Below, one piece after another: positions 18,340 to 25,606 of a stretch of 47,689 nucleotides of DNA. This stretch comes from an uncultured Clostridium sp. (GTDB lineage Bacteria > Bacillota_A > Clostridia > TANB77 > CAG-508): positions 1 through 47,689 of the forward strand of contig CAMLYR010000002.1 in the NCBI GenBank assembly GCA_946491915.1, in the 5' to 3' direction. Made by a program: the position numbers and the translations under genes. The notes below the pieces were generated by a model. That model saw nothing but the letters and a program-made list of their open reading frames with translations. It searched no databases and was not told where the DNA came from. Position 1 is the stretch's first letter; every line of letters starts with the position of its first letter.

Positions 18340-19071
18340 TCATAATATACTTTTCTGCTTACAAGACATACATGATTCCTTCTTCCATTTCAATTCATTT
18401 TTTATCTCTCGTTTATATTTATAATAAGAATTTCTACAAATCCCAAGTAATTTAATCACTTCTTTGTCACGTAGCGTTCCATTAAAATCTGCAGAATATT
18501 TATAAATATCCTGTTTTTTTCGTTTTGTACTTTCATATTCTATTTTTGTACCCTTAGCACGTCCAATTTGTTTTCCATTTAGCCTGGCTATTTCAATTCC
18601 CTCTACTGTTCTTTGGTGCAAATCACGCACTTCTTTTTCCGCTTGTTCAAAGGCAAGTTTAATTTGTTCCTCTGCCAATGCCATAAGATACTTATTCACA
18701 CCATCCAATATAAAGTCTACATTGGTTCCTGTCATAGTAATCCCTGTTTGTATGGCTTTTTTATAAACACTGGTGTTGATATGCGGCTCTTTCAAAAATA
18801 CAATATCAATACCTCTGCAAAATAATTCCTCATAGGAAGCAAATCCTTCTTTGGCATCCCTAGACATACGGCTCACGGAGTCAAAAACAATTTTATCTCC
18901 TTTTTGTACATACTTCATCAGTTTTTGCCACATCTCTCTGCCAGATATCTTCGTTCCAGTATAAACTTCTTCTACTATAAATGCTTCTGGATACTCAGTT
19001 TTAATATTTCTTATTTGACGTTCTATATTTTGTTTTCCTGTGGAAATTCTACAATATCCATATACTTTCAT
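18340..19071 (-). CDS. Serine recombinase (resolvase/invertase family)
   Basis: A small serine recombinase of 243 residues. The catalytic domain starts MKVYGYCRISTGKQNIERQ, with the nucleophile Ser10. The family helix DSVSRMSRDAKEGF gives the conserved arginines (about 68 and 71). A long helix and a C-terminal HTH (DKEVIKLLGICRNSYYKYKRE) follow. The family resolves plasmid multimers or inverts DNA. The ATG at 19071 is chosen because AAGGTGA is six bases upstream; a GTG nine bases earlier is the other option. In a plasmid maintenance region, multimer resolution is the likely role. Dyads upstream (19114-19137 and 19206-19219) are candidate res sub-sites. The C-terminal extension ESCMSCKQKS carries a CxxC and is unusual. 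Confidence 0.88.
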   Translation of the reverse strand: MKVYGYCRISTGKQNIERQIRNIKTEYPEAFIVEEVYTGTKISGREMWQKLMKYVQKGDKIVFDSVSRMSRDAKEGFASYEELFCRGIDIVFLKEPHINTSVYKKAIQTGITMTGTNVDFILDGVNKYLMALAEEQIKLAFEQAEKEVRDLHQRTVEGIEIARLNGKQIGRAKGTKIEYESTKRKKQDIYKYSADFNGTLRDKEVIKLLGICRNSYYKYKREIKNELKWKKESCMSCKQKSIL

Positions 19072-19113
19072 TTTAATCACCTTCTATATAGAAATGTAAA
19101 AACAAATCAGTAC

Positions 19114-19219
19114 TATTTTAAACGAACATTTAAAATAACACTAATATTATAACTTTATCATCATATAAATTCAAGATATTTTAATACTAAATGCATATAT
19201 CTTTAAAATGGTACCATTT
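19114..19219. promoter_or_regulatory. Candidate recombination (res) region upstream of the resolvase
   Basis: Contains a dyad with 9-bp arms TATTTTAAA / TTTAAAATA separated by 6 nt (19114-19137) and a perfect 14-bp palindrome AAATGGTACCATTT (19206-19219). Resolvases usually act on short dyads next to their own gene. The assignment is by position and symmetry only. Confidence 0.35.
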
Positions 19220-19236
19220 CTATTTTCTATAATACA

Positions 19237-19261
19237 ACTTTGAAAAAATTATTTTCAAAGT
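19237..19261. repeat. 25-bp palindrome family, copy 2
   Basis: Perfect arms ACTTTGAAAA / TTTTCAAAGT around AATTA. All 25 bases are identical to the copy at 20932-20956. It lies 55 nt upstream of the promoter-attenuator module at 19317. Confidence 0.75.
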
Positions 19262-19316
19262 ATTTTTAATATCCAGATGAACATTGCATATAGTCATCCA
19301 TTTTCAGTTCCATATA

Positions 19317-19407
19317 TTGACATGTATTTTTTTGTAATATATAATGAAATCAAGTTTTTTAATTTTTCTTAGGAATCAGTCTGTAGTTTTATAGACTGGT
19401 TTTTTTT
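19317..19407 (+). promoter_or_regulatory. Promoter-attenuator module, copy 1
   Basis: TTGACA (19317-19322), 17-bp spacer, TATAAT (19340-19345), then a terminator-type hairpin (19374-19385 with 19390-19401, two G-U pairs) and eight or more T. The hairpin starts 29 nt after the -10 box. The conserved leader text TTTTTCTTAGGA precedes the stem, and TTTATGT follows the T-run. It stands before the decayed gene at 19588. Confidence 0.8.
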
Positions 19408-19517
19408 ATTTATGTAGGAATCACAACTTTAAGGAGGGATAGTCATATAAAAATAAAGAACGCAAAAAATCAATGAATTTAGAAATTAAAAAGTTGACAA
19501 TTTAATGTTCTAAGAGT

Positions 19518-19563
19518 AAAGAGCACTTTGTTTATTTATTTTTTACAAGCTGCTCTTTTTTTT
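19518..19563 (+). terminator. Second attenuator hairpin before the 19588 gene remnant
   Basis: AAAGAGCA / TGCTCTTT with a 25-nt A/T-rich loop and a T-run of eight, just 8 nt before an AAAGGAGGT ribosome binding site. Transcripts from the module at 19317 must pass both hairpins. A weak TTGACA at 19494 has only TAAAGA as a possible -10. Confidence 0.7.
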
Positions 19564-19587
19564 ATTTTTCAAAGGAGGTAATCTGAA

Positions 19588-20211
19588 ATGAAAAAAAATA
19601 ATTTATGAATTATAGTATAGTAACATCTATATCGGAAAATTATTTATTAGTGAACAAATTTTTGTAGCTACCAATCAATATAAAAATGCGAAAATCATTC
19701 AAATCTATATTAACGGAAAGAGCAGAGGTATTTGGAATTATAGCTAGTGATTACACATTGTATGACTGACAATAAAAAGATGGCGGAACGAAAAGTGAAA
19801 TGCTATGCCATCAAAGTACAGTAGTCGTCAATGTAGATAATATAGATGCTGTAATATAGCTCATTGAAAATGCCGTAAATCGAAAAGAAATGATAGTAAA
19901 TACTAATGAAATTAATCCGTCTGAATACTTCTTAAATGAAGAAATTTCTAAAAATGAAGCTATAAGTCATTTCTATCATTTAGAAATAGAAATCTTTCCT
20001 TTAGAACTTGTTGATATTTACCATTGTAGTAGGCCTATATAAAAATGGAGAAAATCCGTTTACAGGTGTTGAGCCACGCAAAAATAACAAGCCAGTCATT
20101 TGCACTGTGTTGAACAATGTTTTTGGTGGAGAACCTGATACTCCAATAAATCGGTTATCAAAATACCAACATATTGAACCAATTTTTATATCAGGAAGAA
20201 TTACATGGTAA
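19588..20211 (+). pseudogene. Decayed gene of unknown family
   Basis: A good ribosome binding site (AAAGGAGG) and ATG are followed by a frame that stops after six codons. Protein-like segments continue in shifted frames: NIYIGKLFISEQIFVATNQYKNAKII, shortened here to IFVATNQYKNAKII, then an open last part (20008-20211) with VVGLYKNGENPFTGVEPRKN and NRLSKYQHIEPIFISGRITW. Several stops and shifts must be assumed. I do not recognise the family. Its expression signals (promoter-attenuator module and second hairpin) are still intact. Confidence 0.6.
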
Positions 20212-20265
20212 CTTTATGAATAAGATCAAGCATATAAAACAATCTATAAAAATATATGTATTTGT

Positions 20266-20305
20266 AATGCAATATATTGATATTTGCATTATAATATAGT
20301 ATAAT
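20266..20305 (+). promoter_or_regulatory. Promoter and autoregulatory dyad of the toxin-antitoxin pair
   Basis: TTGATA (20277-20282), 17-bp spacer, TATAAT (20300-20305). A dyad AATGCAA (20266-20272) / TTGCATT (20284-20290) covers the -35 box. This is the arrangement expected for repression by a RelB-type antitoxin complex. Confidence 0.7.
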
Positions 20306-20328
20306 GCATTTAGAAAGGAGTGTTTGAT

Positions 20329-20595
20329 ATGTCACAAACAGTTAATATAAACTTTCGTATGGATTCAGAATTAAAGACTGAAATGGAAAAAGTATGTTCA
20401 GAAATGGGTTTATCCATGACAACTGCATTTACTATTTTTGCAAAAAAAGTTACAAAAGAGAGATGTATCCCTTTTGAAATTACTGCGGATCCATTCTATT
20501 CTAAAAGTAATATTGATTACCTTGAAAAAGTAGTATCAAATATTAAAGCCGGTACAGCAAAATTAGTCGAACATAATTTAATAGAGGTGGACTAA
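20329..20595 (+). CDS. RelB/DinJ-type antitoxin
   Basis: 88 residues with the RelB/DinJ ribbon-helix-helix start: VNINFRMDSELKTEMEKVCSEMGLSMTTAFTIFAKKV. This segment forms the DNA-binding dimer, and the C-terminal tail (NIKAGTAKLVEHNLIEVD) would wrap the toxin. I chose ATG at 20329, eight bases after AAAGGAG, over the GTG at 20320. The stop overlaps the toxin start by one base (TAATG), giving translational coupling. It neutralises the YoeB-like toxin and represses the shared promoter at 20277-20305. Confidence 0.9.
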   Translation: MSQTVNINFRMDSELKTEMEKVCSEMGLSMTTAFTIFAKKVTKERCIPFEITADPFYSKSNIDYLEKVVSNIKAGTAKLVEHNLIEVD

Positions 20596-20855
20596 TGAAG
20601 CTATTGTGGGAAGAAATTGCGTGGGAAGATTATATGTATTGGCAAACGCAGGATAAAAAGACCTTAAAACGAATCAATTCTCTTATTAAAGATATTCAAA
20701 GAAATCCATTTGAAGGGATTGGTAAACCAGAAGCCTTGAGAGGAAATTTAAGTGGTTTTTGGAGCAGGAGAATTGATGATACAAATAGGCTTGTTTATCA
20801 ACAGACTGATAATGCAATCATTATCGTTGCTTGTCGTGGACATTATGAAAGTTAA
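20595..20855 (+). CDS. yoeB: YoeB-family mRNA interferase toxin
   Basis: 86 residues that closely follow E. coli YoeB: WEEIAWEDYMYWQTQDKKT, GKPEALRGNLSGFWSRRI and a final ACRGHY. The residues known to be needed for mRNA cleavage in YoeB are at the same numbers: Glu46, Arg65, His83 and Tyr84. The protein would cut mRNA at the ribosomal A site when the antitoxin is lost, which keeps the element in the population. It is coupled to the antitoxin by a TAATG overlap and ends 19 nt before a strong terminator. YoeB is usually paired with a YefM-type antitoxin; pairing with a DinJ/RelB type, as here, is known but less usual. Confidence 0.92.
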   Translation: MKLLWEEIAWEDYMYWQTQDKKTLKRINSLIKDIQRNPFEGIGKPEALRGNLSGFWSRRIDDTNRLVYQQTDNAIIIVACRGHYES

Positions 20856-20874
20856 AACAATCAATTATTAATGA

Positions 20875-20905
20875 GCATTTGGATAACATTCCAAATGCTT
20901 TTTTT
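20875..20905 (+). terminator. Terminator of the toxin-antitoxin operon
   Basis: Perfect 8-bp stem GCATTTGG / CCAAATGC, 8-nt loop, then seven T. Confidence 0.9.
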
Positions 20906-20931
20906 ACAGACAATTTTAATTTGCAATAAAT

Positions 20932-20956
20932 ACTTTGAAAAAATTATTTTCAAAGT
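20932..20956. repeat. 25-bp palindrome family, copy 3
   Basis: Identical over 25 bases to the copy at 19237-19261. Its right edge is 25 nt before the start codon of the methyltransferase, just upstream of the ribosome binding site. Confidence 0.75.
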
Positions 20957-20981
20957 GTTTAGCATTGAGGAGGGAGTATGC

Positions 20982-22073
20982 ATGTTAAATTCATCGGACA
21001 TAAATAAGCTATTACCATATATAAAAGAAGGAACAGTAATAAATTTAGAAGTTAAAAGATACCAATATAAGCGTGAAATTTTACTGGAGTATGAAGATGG
21101 TAGAAAATTAGTAGGAAATTTAGATGCACCTAATTTCAAAATGCACGAATTAAAAGGGCTAACTTCCATTGTTTCATATTTTGCCCGTGGAAAATACGGA
21201 AGCAATCAGTGGCGTGGAAACTGCAGTGGTCTTCTGATCAAAGACTTACTCACCTACTACAAACCGGATACATTTGGCGATTTAGCCGTTGGCTCTGGTA
21301 CTTCTATAGAAGTTGCATATGATCTTGGATATACCCGTGCTAATACCGTATTTTCTGACTTAAACCCAAAATATGGAGGTGTTGATCTTAGCAGCAATGA
21401 TTTTGATTTTCCACTTATGGATTTCATTTTCTTCCACCCACCTTACTATGTGTTTCCTGGCAGTTCTATGCCAGTATATTCTGGCAAACAGAATGGTGGT
21501 ATGTGGGGAGATGAAATCAATCCAAATGACGGTAGCAGAATCACAGATCCATTAAAATTCAAAAAATGGTTTGGTACTTGTAATGTCCATCTTTTTAACC
21601 TTTTACACAAGGGTGGAAGACTAGCCATTTTAATGGGTGATTCCAAATATAAGCAGCAATATTATTCCATGTTTAAAAATATGAATATCTTTGGTACTTT
21701 GGAACAGGTAATTATAAAACAACAGCATAATTGTCTTTCCAACTTAAAAAAATATTCAAATAACTTTATATCTATTTCACATGAATATTTGGTTATCATA
21801 CGGAAGGACAGTCCTAATATTGTGTCCATCACAACAGTGAATTTTATAGAAAAAGATATTAGAAAAAGTACTAAAATTACATGGGCAACTTTAATATCTA
21901 TGATACTAGAAGAACATAATGGTGAAATTGAAACAAAAAAACTTATTGAATTAATGAAACAACATCCAAAAGGTCAAAATAATCATAACTGCGATGCCAA
22001 ACTACGTCAAGAGTTACAAAGCCATCCAAATATGTTTCGACGAATCGGAAATAAAATTTGTGCATGTCTATAA
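20982..22073 (+). CDS. Orphan DNA methyltransferase with C-terminal winged-helix-like domain
   Basis: An amino-group DNA methyltransferase. DLAVGSGTS (about residues 106-114) is the SAM-binding motif I, and FFHPPYYV (about 150-157) is motif IV, with His in place of the usual Asp or Asn of DPPY/NPPY. KGGRLAILMGD fits motif V-VI. The last 75 residues (ITWATLISMILEEHNGEIET...) resemble a HARE/winged-helix domain, probably for DNA recognition. I start it at 20982 because GAGGAGGG is upstream; the open frame goes back to 20871. No restriction enzyme gene is next to it, so it is probably a stand-alone methylase protecting the element or affecting regulation. Base specificity (N6-A or N4-C) cannot be told. 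Confidence 0.8.
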   Translation: MLNSSDINKLLPYIKEGTVINLEVKRYQYKREILLEYEDGRKLVGNLDAPNFKMHELKGLTSIVSYFARGKYGSNQWRGNCSGLLIKDLLTYYKPDTFGDLAVGSGTSIEVAYDLGYTRANTVFSDLNPKYGGVDLSSNDFDFPLMDFIFFHPPYYVFPGSSMPVYSGKQNGGMWGDEINPNDGSRITDPLKFKKWFGTCNVHLFNLLHKGGRLAILMGDSKYKQQYYSMFKNMNIFGTLEQVIIKQQHNCLSNLKKYSNNFISISHEYLVIIRKDSPNIVSITTVNFIEKDIRKSTKITWATLISMILEEHNGEIETKKLIELMKQHPKGQNNHNCDAKLRQELQSHPNMFRRIGNKICACL

Positions 22074-22216
22074 TCTATACTTAATATTAAAACAATATTG
22101 TTTAATAATTTAAAGTAAAAGAGAAAAACAAAATGATATATACTATATGAATTTTGGATAATTAGCTTTTACTACAATGTCCAGTATAAAATTACAGAAT
22201 AATAAATAGGAAAAAC

Positions 22217-22241
22217 ACTTTGGAAAAAATTTTTCCAAAGT
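22217..22241. repeat. 25-bp palindrome family, copy 4
   Basis: Perfect palindrome with arms ACTTTGGAAAAA / TTTTTCCAAAGT. Compared with copies 2 and 3, an inner A:T pair is replaced by G:C on both arms, keeping symmetry. It lies 62 nt upstream of the module at 22304. Confidence 0.75.
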
Positions 22242-22303
22242 AATCTGGATAAAAATTTAAAAATATTATTTTCAAAATAATTTCATAGACTATCCCTGTA
22301 CTA

Positions 22304-22394
22304 TTGACTTTCACAATAAAATCAGATATAATGAAATAAAATTTTTAGTATTTTTCTTAGGAGCAGTCTGTTTTTTAGCAGACTGCTTTTTTTT
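22304..22394 (+). promoter_or_regulatory. Promoter-attenuator module, copy 2
   Basis: TTGACT (22304-22309), 17-bp spacer, TATAAT (22327-22332), leader TTTTTCTTAGGA, then stem AGCAGTCTG / CAGACTGCT (22362-22370 with 22379-22387) and eight T. It precedes the gene at 22503. Confidence 0.85.
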
Positions 22395-22438
22395 ACTTAT
22401 GTTAAAACAAAAAAATAATGAGGAAAAAAGTTTCATAT

Positions 22439-22466
22439 AAAAAAGACACACATAGTGTCTTTTTTT
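22439..22466 (+). terminator. Second attenuator hairpin before the 22503 gene
   Basis: 11-bp stem AAAAAAGACAC / GTGTCTTTTTT with a 5-nt loop and a T-run, about 20 nt before the ribosome binding site. Confidence 0.8.
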
Positions 22467-22502
22467 CGTATAAAAACTGCAATTAGAAAGGAGAAATTAA
22501 TT

Positions 22503-23228
22503 ATGGAAAAAAAGAAAAAAAGGATTTTTTTGTTATTACCGGAACTAAACAAGGAAATAAAAATTTCATCTCTATCATCATGCCAAATCTATTCCAAGAA
22601 ATATGATGGATATGTCTTATTAAATGTCTATGAACACTATCGTCAATACATGAATAGTGAAAATGCTACCAGGCTTGCTTTAGACATTCTGGAAGGTTTT
22701 GATGAACTTTGGTATTCTGGAGCTTTCGGCATTACTGAGCCAATGTACTACCTAATAAAAAAAGCAAAACAACTTAATCTTCCAATTAAAGATTTACAAC
22801 CAATTAATCCTAAAGAATCATTTTCATTAGCTTACAAATTTGCAATGGAATACCACCCATGTAATGAACAAAACGATGAATATTGGAAAAATTTGGTACA
22901 ATCACTAGGGAAATACTCAGAAAATAATAATCCATTAAATAATTGTCTACTTAAAGCAATTTTTGATTACTATGAGGAAATTTATAAAAATCTTACACCT
23001 AAAATTTCTGCAAAAGACCATTTTAATCAAGAATTTAAAACAGGTTTATCATTTACAATGTGGGCATTGAAAAACAATGCCATATTTAATGATGGTATTG
23101 ATCCAAAAAAAGTATCCAAAAATCCAACTCCTATGTTAAAAGCACTAATTTCAGGGATTCAAGAATACTACCAAGAATATCAAAGAAATTTAAAAGCAAA
23201 TAAGTTAAAAAATGAAAAAGTAATATAA
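22503..23228 (+). CDS. Unknown 241-residue protein
   Basis: I do not recognise this family. It starts with a basic segment (MEKKKKRIFLLLPEL), is otherwise soluble, and is rich in aromatic residues (YDGYVLLNVYEHYRQYM, DELWYSGAF). Its second half is helical with KNPTPMLKALISGIQEYYQEYQ near the end. The ATG at 22503 has AAAGGAG eight bases upstream. It is a single-gene unit behind promoter-attenuator module 2 and the second hairpin at 22439, and ends before a terminator at 23377. The position between the methylase and the replication origin suggests an element maintenance or defence role; that is inference. Confidence 0.75.
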   Translation: MEKKKKRIFLLLPELNKEIKISSLSSCQIYSKKYDGYVLLNVYEHYRQYMNSENATRLALDILEGFDELWYSGAFGITEPMYYLIKKAKQLNLPIKDLQPINPKESFSLAYKFAMEYHPCNEQNDEYWKNLVQSLGKYSENNNPLNNCLLKAIFDYYEEIYKNLTPKISAKDHFNQEFKTGLSFTMWALKNNAIFNDGIDPKKVSKNPTPMLKALISGIQEYYQEYQRNLKANKLKNEKVI

Positions 23229-23376
23229 CTTAACAAAATATATACAAATTTTAAAGTATTGATTATAAGAAGATTAATAAAATTCATATAATTCTTTAAT
23301 TAAATAACAAAAAAGCTATCTACATTCAAACACAATAAAATGAATGATCCAAATCATTTATTTCTATGTAAACAAA

Positions 23377-23421
23377 GAATACAGCGTGATGGCTATAACC
23401 AAAACGCTGTATTCCTTTTTT
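23377..23421 (+). terminator. Intrinsic terminator after the 22503 gene
   Basis: Perfect 11-bp stem GAATACAGCGT / ACGCTGTATTC with a 16-nt loop and six T after one C. Confidence 0.88.
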
Positions 23422-23473
23422 AACAACAAAGATTTACATATAACAAAAATCAAAGATATTTATATTATTATCA

Positions 23474-23498
23474 ACCTTGAAAATATTATTACCAAAGT
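23474..23498. repeat. 25-bp palindrome family, copy 5 (imperfect)
   Basis: ACCTTGAAAA / TTACCAAAGT ends fit the family, with one mismatch in the left arm and asymmetry near the centre. Length is again 25 bp. It sits between the terminator and the iterons. Confidence 0.5.
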
Positions 23499-23679
23499 GA
23501 ATAAGAAAAACATATATTCATGAAAAATAAATTATAATTCTAATAATAAACATTAATCTCTAAGAAAAAATGAGAACAATCTCTATCTTATATCCGCTTA
23601 TGACTTTAATAACAATAATAACAACCAAAAATCAAAGACAAGATATATTTGTAAAATACAATCAAATTCTAAAAAACAA

Positions 23680-23723
23680 TTATAAACAAGTTATAAACAG
23701 GTTATAAACAAATTATAAACAAA
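23680..23723. repeat. Four tandem 11-bp iterons, probable replication origin
   Basis: Four copies of TTATAAACA(A/G)(G/A) start at 23680, 23691, 23702 and 23713, so they follow each other without spacer, one helical turn apart. An A+T-rich stretch lies beside them and a Rep-like gene 0.7 kb away. Phased 11-bp direct repeats in such a place are typical Rep or DnaA-type binding iterons. Confidence 0.75.
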
Positions 23724-24118
23724 TACCTAAAATTATACTTTCGTTATCAACTATTCTTTATTCATTTTTATATGGTTCACTTCCCGAACAATCCCATATA
23801 TTTTTCAAAATTAACCTATTTACTCATCATATTCCCTTATATAATTTTGTATTACCTTCACATTTTAGACATCTTATGAACTTTAAAAAACCTATCTCTA
23901 AAAATTTCTATTAATTACAATAATTTTAAACATTGCTTATCTCTATCATTCTAATACCTTTTCATTTACTATTTCTTAATGTTTACAATTACTAATAAAA
24001 TATCAATAACATCCTATCTATATATCCCAAATTCCTTCTTTAAACCAATTAAACATACAACTACTATATGATTCTTTTACCTTTTAATTTTATTATTTTT
24101 ACACTATTTTTATATAGA
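23724..24118. other. A+T-rich stretch next to the iterons, no gene
   Basis: About 400 nt of almost pure A/T with short homopolymer-like runs and no coding frame or strong hairpin. It fits a DNA-unwinding element of an iteron origin. The origin assignment is by context. Confidence 0.5.
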
Positions 24119-24142
24119 AAAAGCACCTAAAAAGGTGCTTTT
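24119..24142. terminator. Bidirectional intrinsic terminator
   Basis: Perfect 10-bp stem AAAAGCACCT / AGGTGCTTTT with loop AAAA; A-rich on the left, T-rich on the right. It isolates the origin from the sequence to its right. Confidence 0.85.
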
Positions 24143-24290
24143 CCGAACCCAGATCACATTTAACATACCAATCCACTGGAAAATTAAATATCTTCTATAA
24201 TAAGAAAAAAATTTACGGTGTACTTAACCTTATTAAGAAGGATCTGAATTCACGCCCAGAACTATAGTAACTATAGCCCAAATTTATTAT
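24143..24290 (+). ncRNA. Short element sharing blocks with the large RNA candidate at 37.6 kb
   Basis: Contains in the same order three blocks also found at 37.65-38.22 kb: CCAATCCACTGGAA (there CCAATCCATTGGAA), TACGGTGT, and the exact 15-mer TGAATTCACGCCCAG (24245-24259 here, 38206-38220 there). A hairpin CTATAG TAA CTATAG follows. It could be a deletion derivative or small relative of that RNA. The strand is given as in the larger copy. No protein frame explains the conservation. Nothing else is visible up to 24416. Confidence 0.4.
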
Positions 24291-24416
24291 ATAAAAAAAT
24301 AAAAGAAAAGTAAAGAGAGAAAATATTTATAAATTCATTAAAATTTTCCACAACAAAAAAACCAAAGTCTTACAAAAACTTCAGAAATAAATAAAATACA
24401 AGTAAACAAAATTTTT

Positions 24417-25016
24417 TTAGCCCAAAGGATCAAAACCAACTCCAGTTAACCAATCAAAATTCTTACTGTCAGTCATAGAATTGTTTTTTTCTCTTGCATT
24501 AATATCTAAAATTATACCATTTTTTGAATTAGACGATGTAATTTTGGATAGAATAATATTATTGCGACAATTTTGTCTATAGGGGGGTTCATTAAAACAA
24601 CGGATAATAATGCCGTTGTCAGAAATGCTTTTTTTATCGTATTCGTCAATAATTCTTATTCTGCGTTCTACTATTTGTTTCTTATCTGTTTTGATGATTT
24701 CAATAGATATGTAAGCCAATTCTCTAAGTTTACGTAGCCATCGAGATATAGTACGGGTGGATACATGATGGATTTTTGAGAGATATTCATTTGTTGCATA
24801 ACAATATCCCTTTTTCTTTACTAAATTAATTATGTCTGCTAAAAGCATACGTTCATTGTTACTTAGGCGCTCATCAAGTCGTACGTCTTCAGAAAATTGT
24901 AAAGACTGTGAGAAAAAGTGGGGTTTTTTTGCCCGTTGTGATTTGATAAATGAATGGGTAGCATTATTTTTGTATGTAAAAATAATGCCATTCTTTGAAA
25001 AATAGCTTTTTTTCAT
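24417..25016 (-). CDS. HTH protein, probable replication initiator or copy regulator
   Basis: Residues about 45-115 form a winged helix-turn-helix of the HTH_36 type seen in phage and plasmid replication proteins: RLSNNERMLLADIINLVKKKGYC, ATNEYLSKIHHVSTRTISRWLRKLRELAYI. The rest is variable, with a repeated short motif NGII (residues about 10, 134, 167) and PYRQNCRNN, and ends in a conserved-looking tail FDWLTGVGFDPLG. The start is the ATG at 25016; I see no strong ribosome binding site. It is transcribed divergently from parAB, with paired palindromes between, and the iterons lie downstream of its stop. It is short (199 residues) for a full initiator, so it may work with host DnaA. Confidence 0.65.
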   Translation of the reverse strand: MKKSYFSKNGIIFTYKNNATHSFIKSQRAKKPHFFSQSLQFSEDVRLDERLSNNERMLLADIINLVKKKGYCYATNEYLSKIHHVSTRTISRWLRKLRELAYISIEIIKTDKKQIVERRIRIIDEYDKKSISDNGIIIRCFNEPPYRQNCRNNIILSKITSSNSKNGIILDINAREKNNSMTDSKNFDWLTGVGFDPLG

Positions 25017-25093
25017 AGTAGTGCCTCCGATGATAGTAATTTATTTTTGTTAGAATTAGAAGATTAAGTAATATTTACTCAGTGTGAGTAAAA

Positions 25094-25135
25094 GGGTATT
25101 GGATAGATACCCTGTAGGGTAATGGATAGTTACCC
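25094..25135. promoter_or_regulatory. Two tandem 19-bp palindromes, candidate operator or parS
   Basis: GGGTATTGGATAGATACCC (25094-25112) and GGGTAATGGATAGTTACCC (25117-25135), separated by TGTA. The outer arms change together (T:A to A:T), while the centre TGGATAG is constant. The inner TACCC TGTA GGGTA can also pair across the two. They lie between the divergent Rep-like gene and the parAB operon. Confidence 0.7.
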
Positions 25136-25357
25136 TTATTTTGTGAGTAATTTATGATTTAAGGATAAGTGAATATTTTGAATTTGTCAATAAAATTTTT
25201 AATTGATTTATTTGATGAAAAAAATAATGTAGAATATTGTTGAAAAAAATAAGTGAAAAATTAAATGAAAAAACAAGTGAAAAAATTATTGAAATGATAA
25301 TTGAAAAGATGTATAATGGATTTGTAGCAGTTCTCGGTTATGAAGGGAGTTTTGTAA

Positions 25358-25588
25358 ATGGCTGAAAAAATGAGGCTTTTTGAGCGAGAAACGGAAAAAA
25401 CTGTCCAAATATCAATAGGTGTTACACGAGATATGAAAAATTTAATAAAAAGCAAAGCTATGAAACATAATTTATCATCGTCATATTACTGTCGTAGGTT
25501 GATTGAAATTTATTTTGAAAATGAGGAGGTAATTGAAGCATTGGCCGAAGGCAAAGTAAAGGTAGTACCAGTAGATATAGTTGAATAA
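25358..25588 (+). CDS. Small possible ribbon-helix-helix DNA-binding protein
   Basis: 76 residues. The segment EKTVQISIGVTRDMKNLIKSKAMKHNLSSSYYCRRLIEIYF, shortened to KTVQISIGVTRDMKNLIK, fits a beta-strand followed by two helices as in Arc/CopG proteins. The tail EALAEGKVKVVPVDIVE is acidic/hydrophobic. GAAGGGAG before the ATG supports the start. It is the first gene of the partition operon, 18 nt upstream of parA. Likely roles are repression of the operon or binding to the tandem palindromes upstream. Without a search the fold is a guess from pattern. Confidence 0.6.
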   Translation: MAEKMRLFERETEKTVQISIGVTRDMKNLIKSKAMKHNLSSSYYCRRLIEIYFENEEVIEALAEGKVKVVPVDIVE

Positions 25589-25606
25589 AAAGAAGGAAGT
25601 GAGGCA

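Noticed and set aside
23680..23723. Short direct repeats that might be a CRISPR array
   Set aside because: Repeats are 11 bp with no spacers and no cas genes; they fit iterons.
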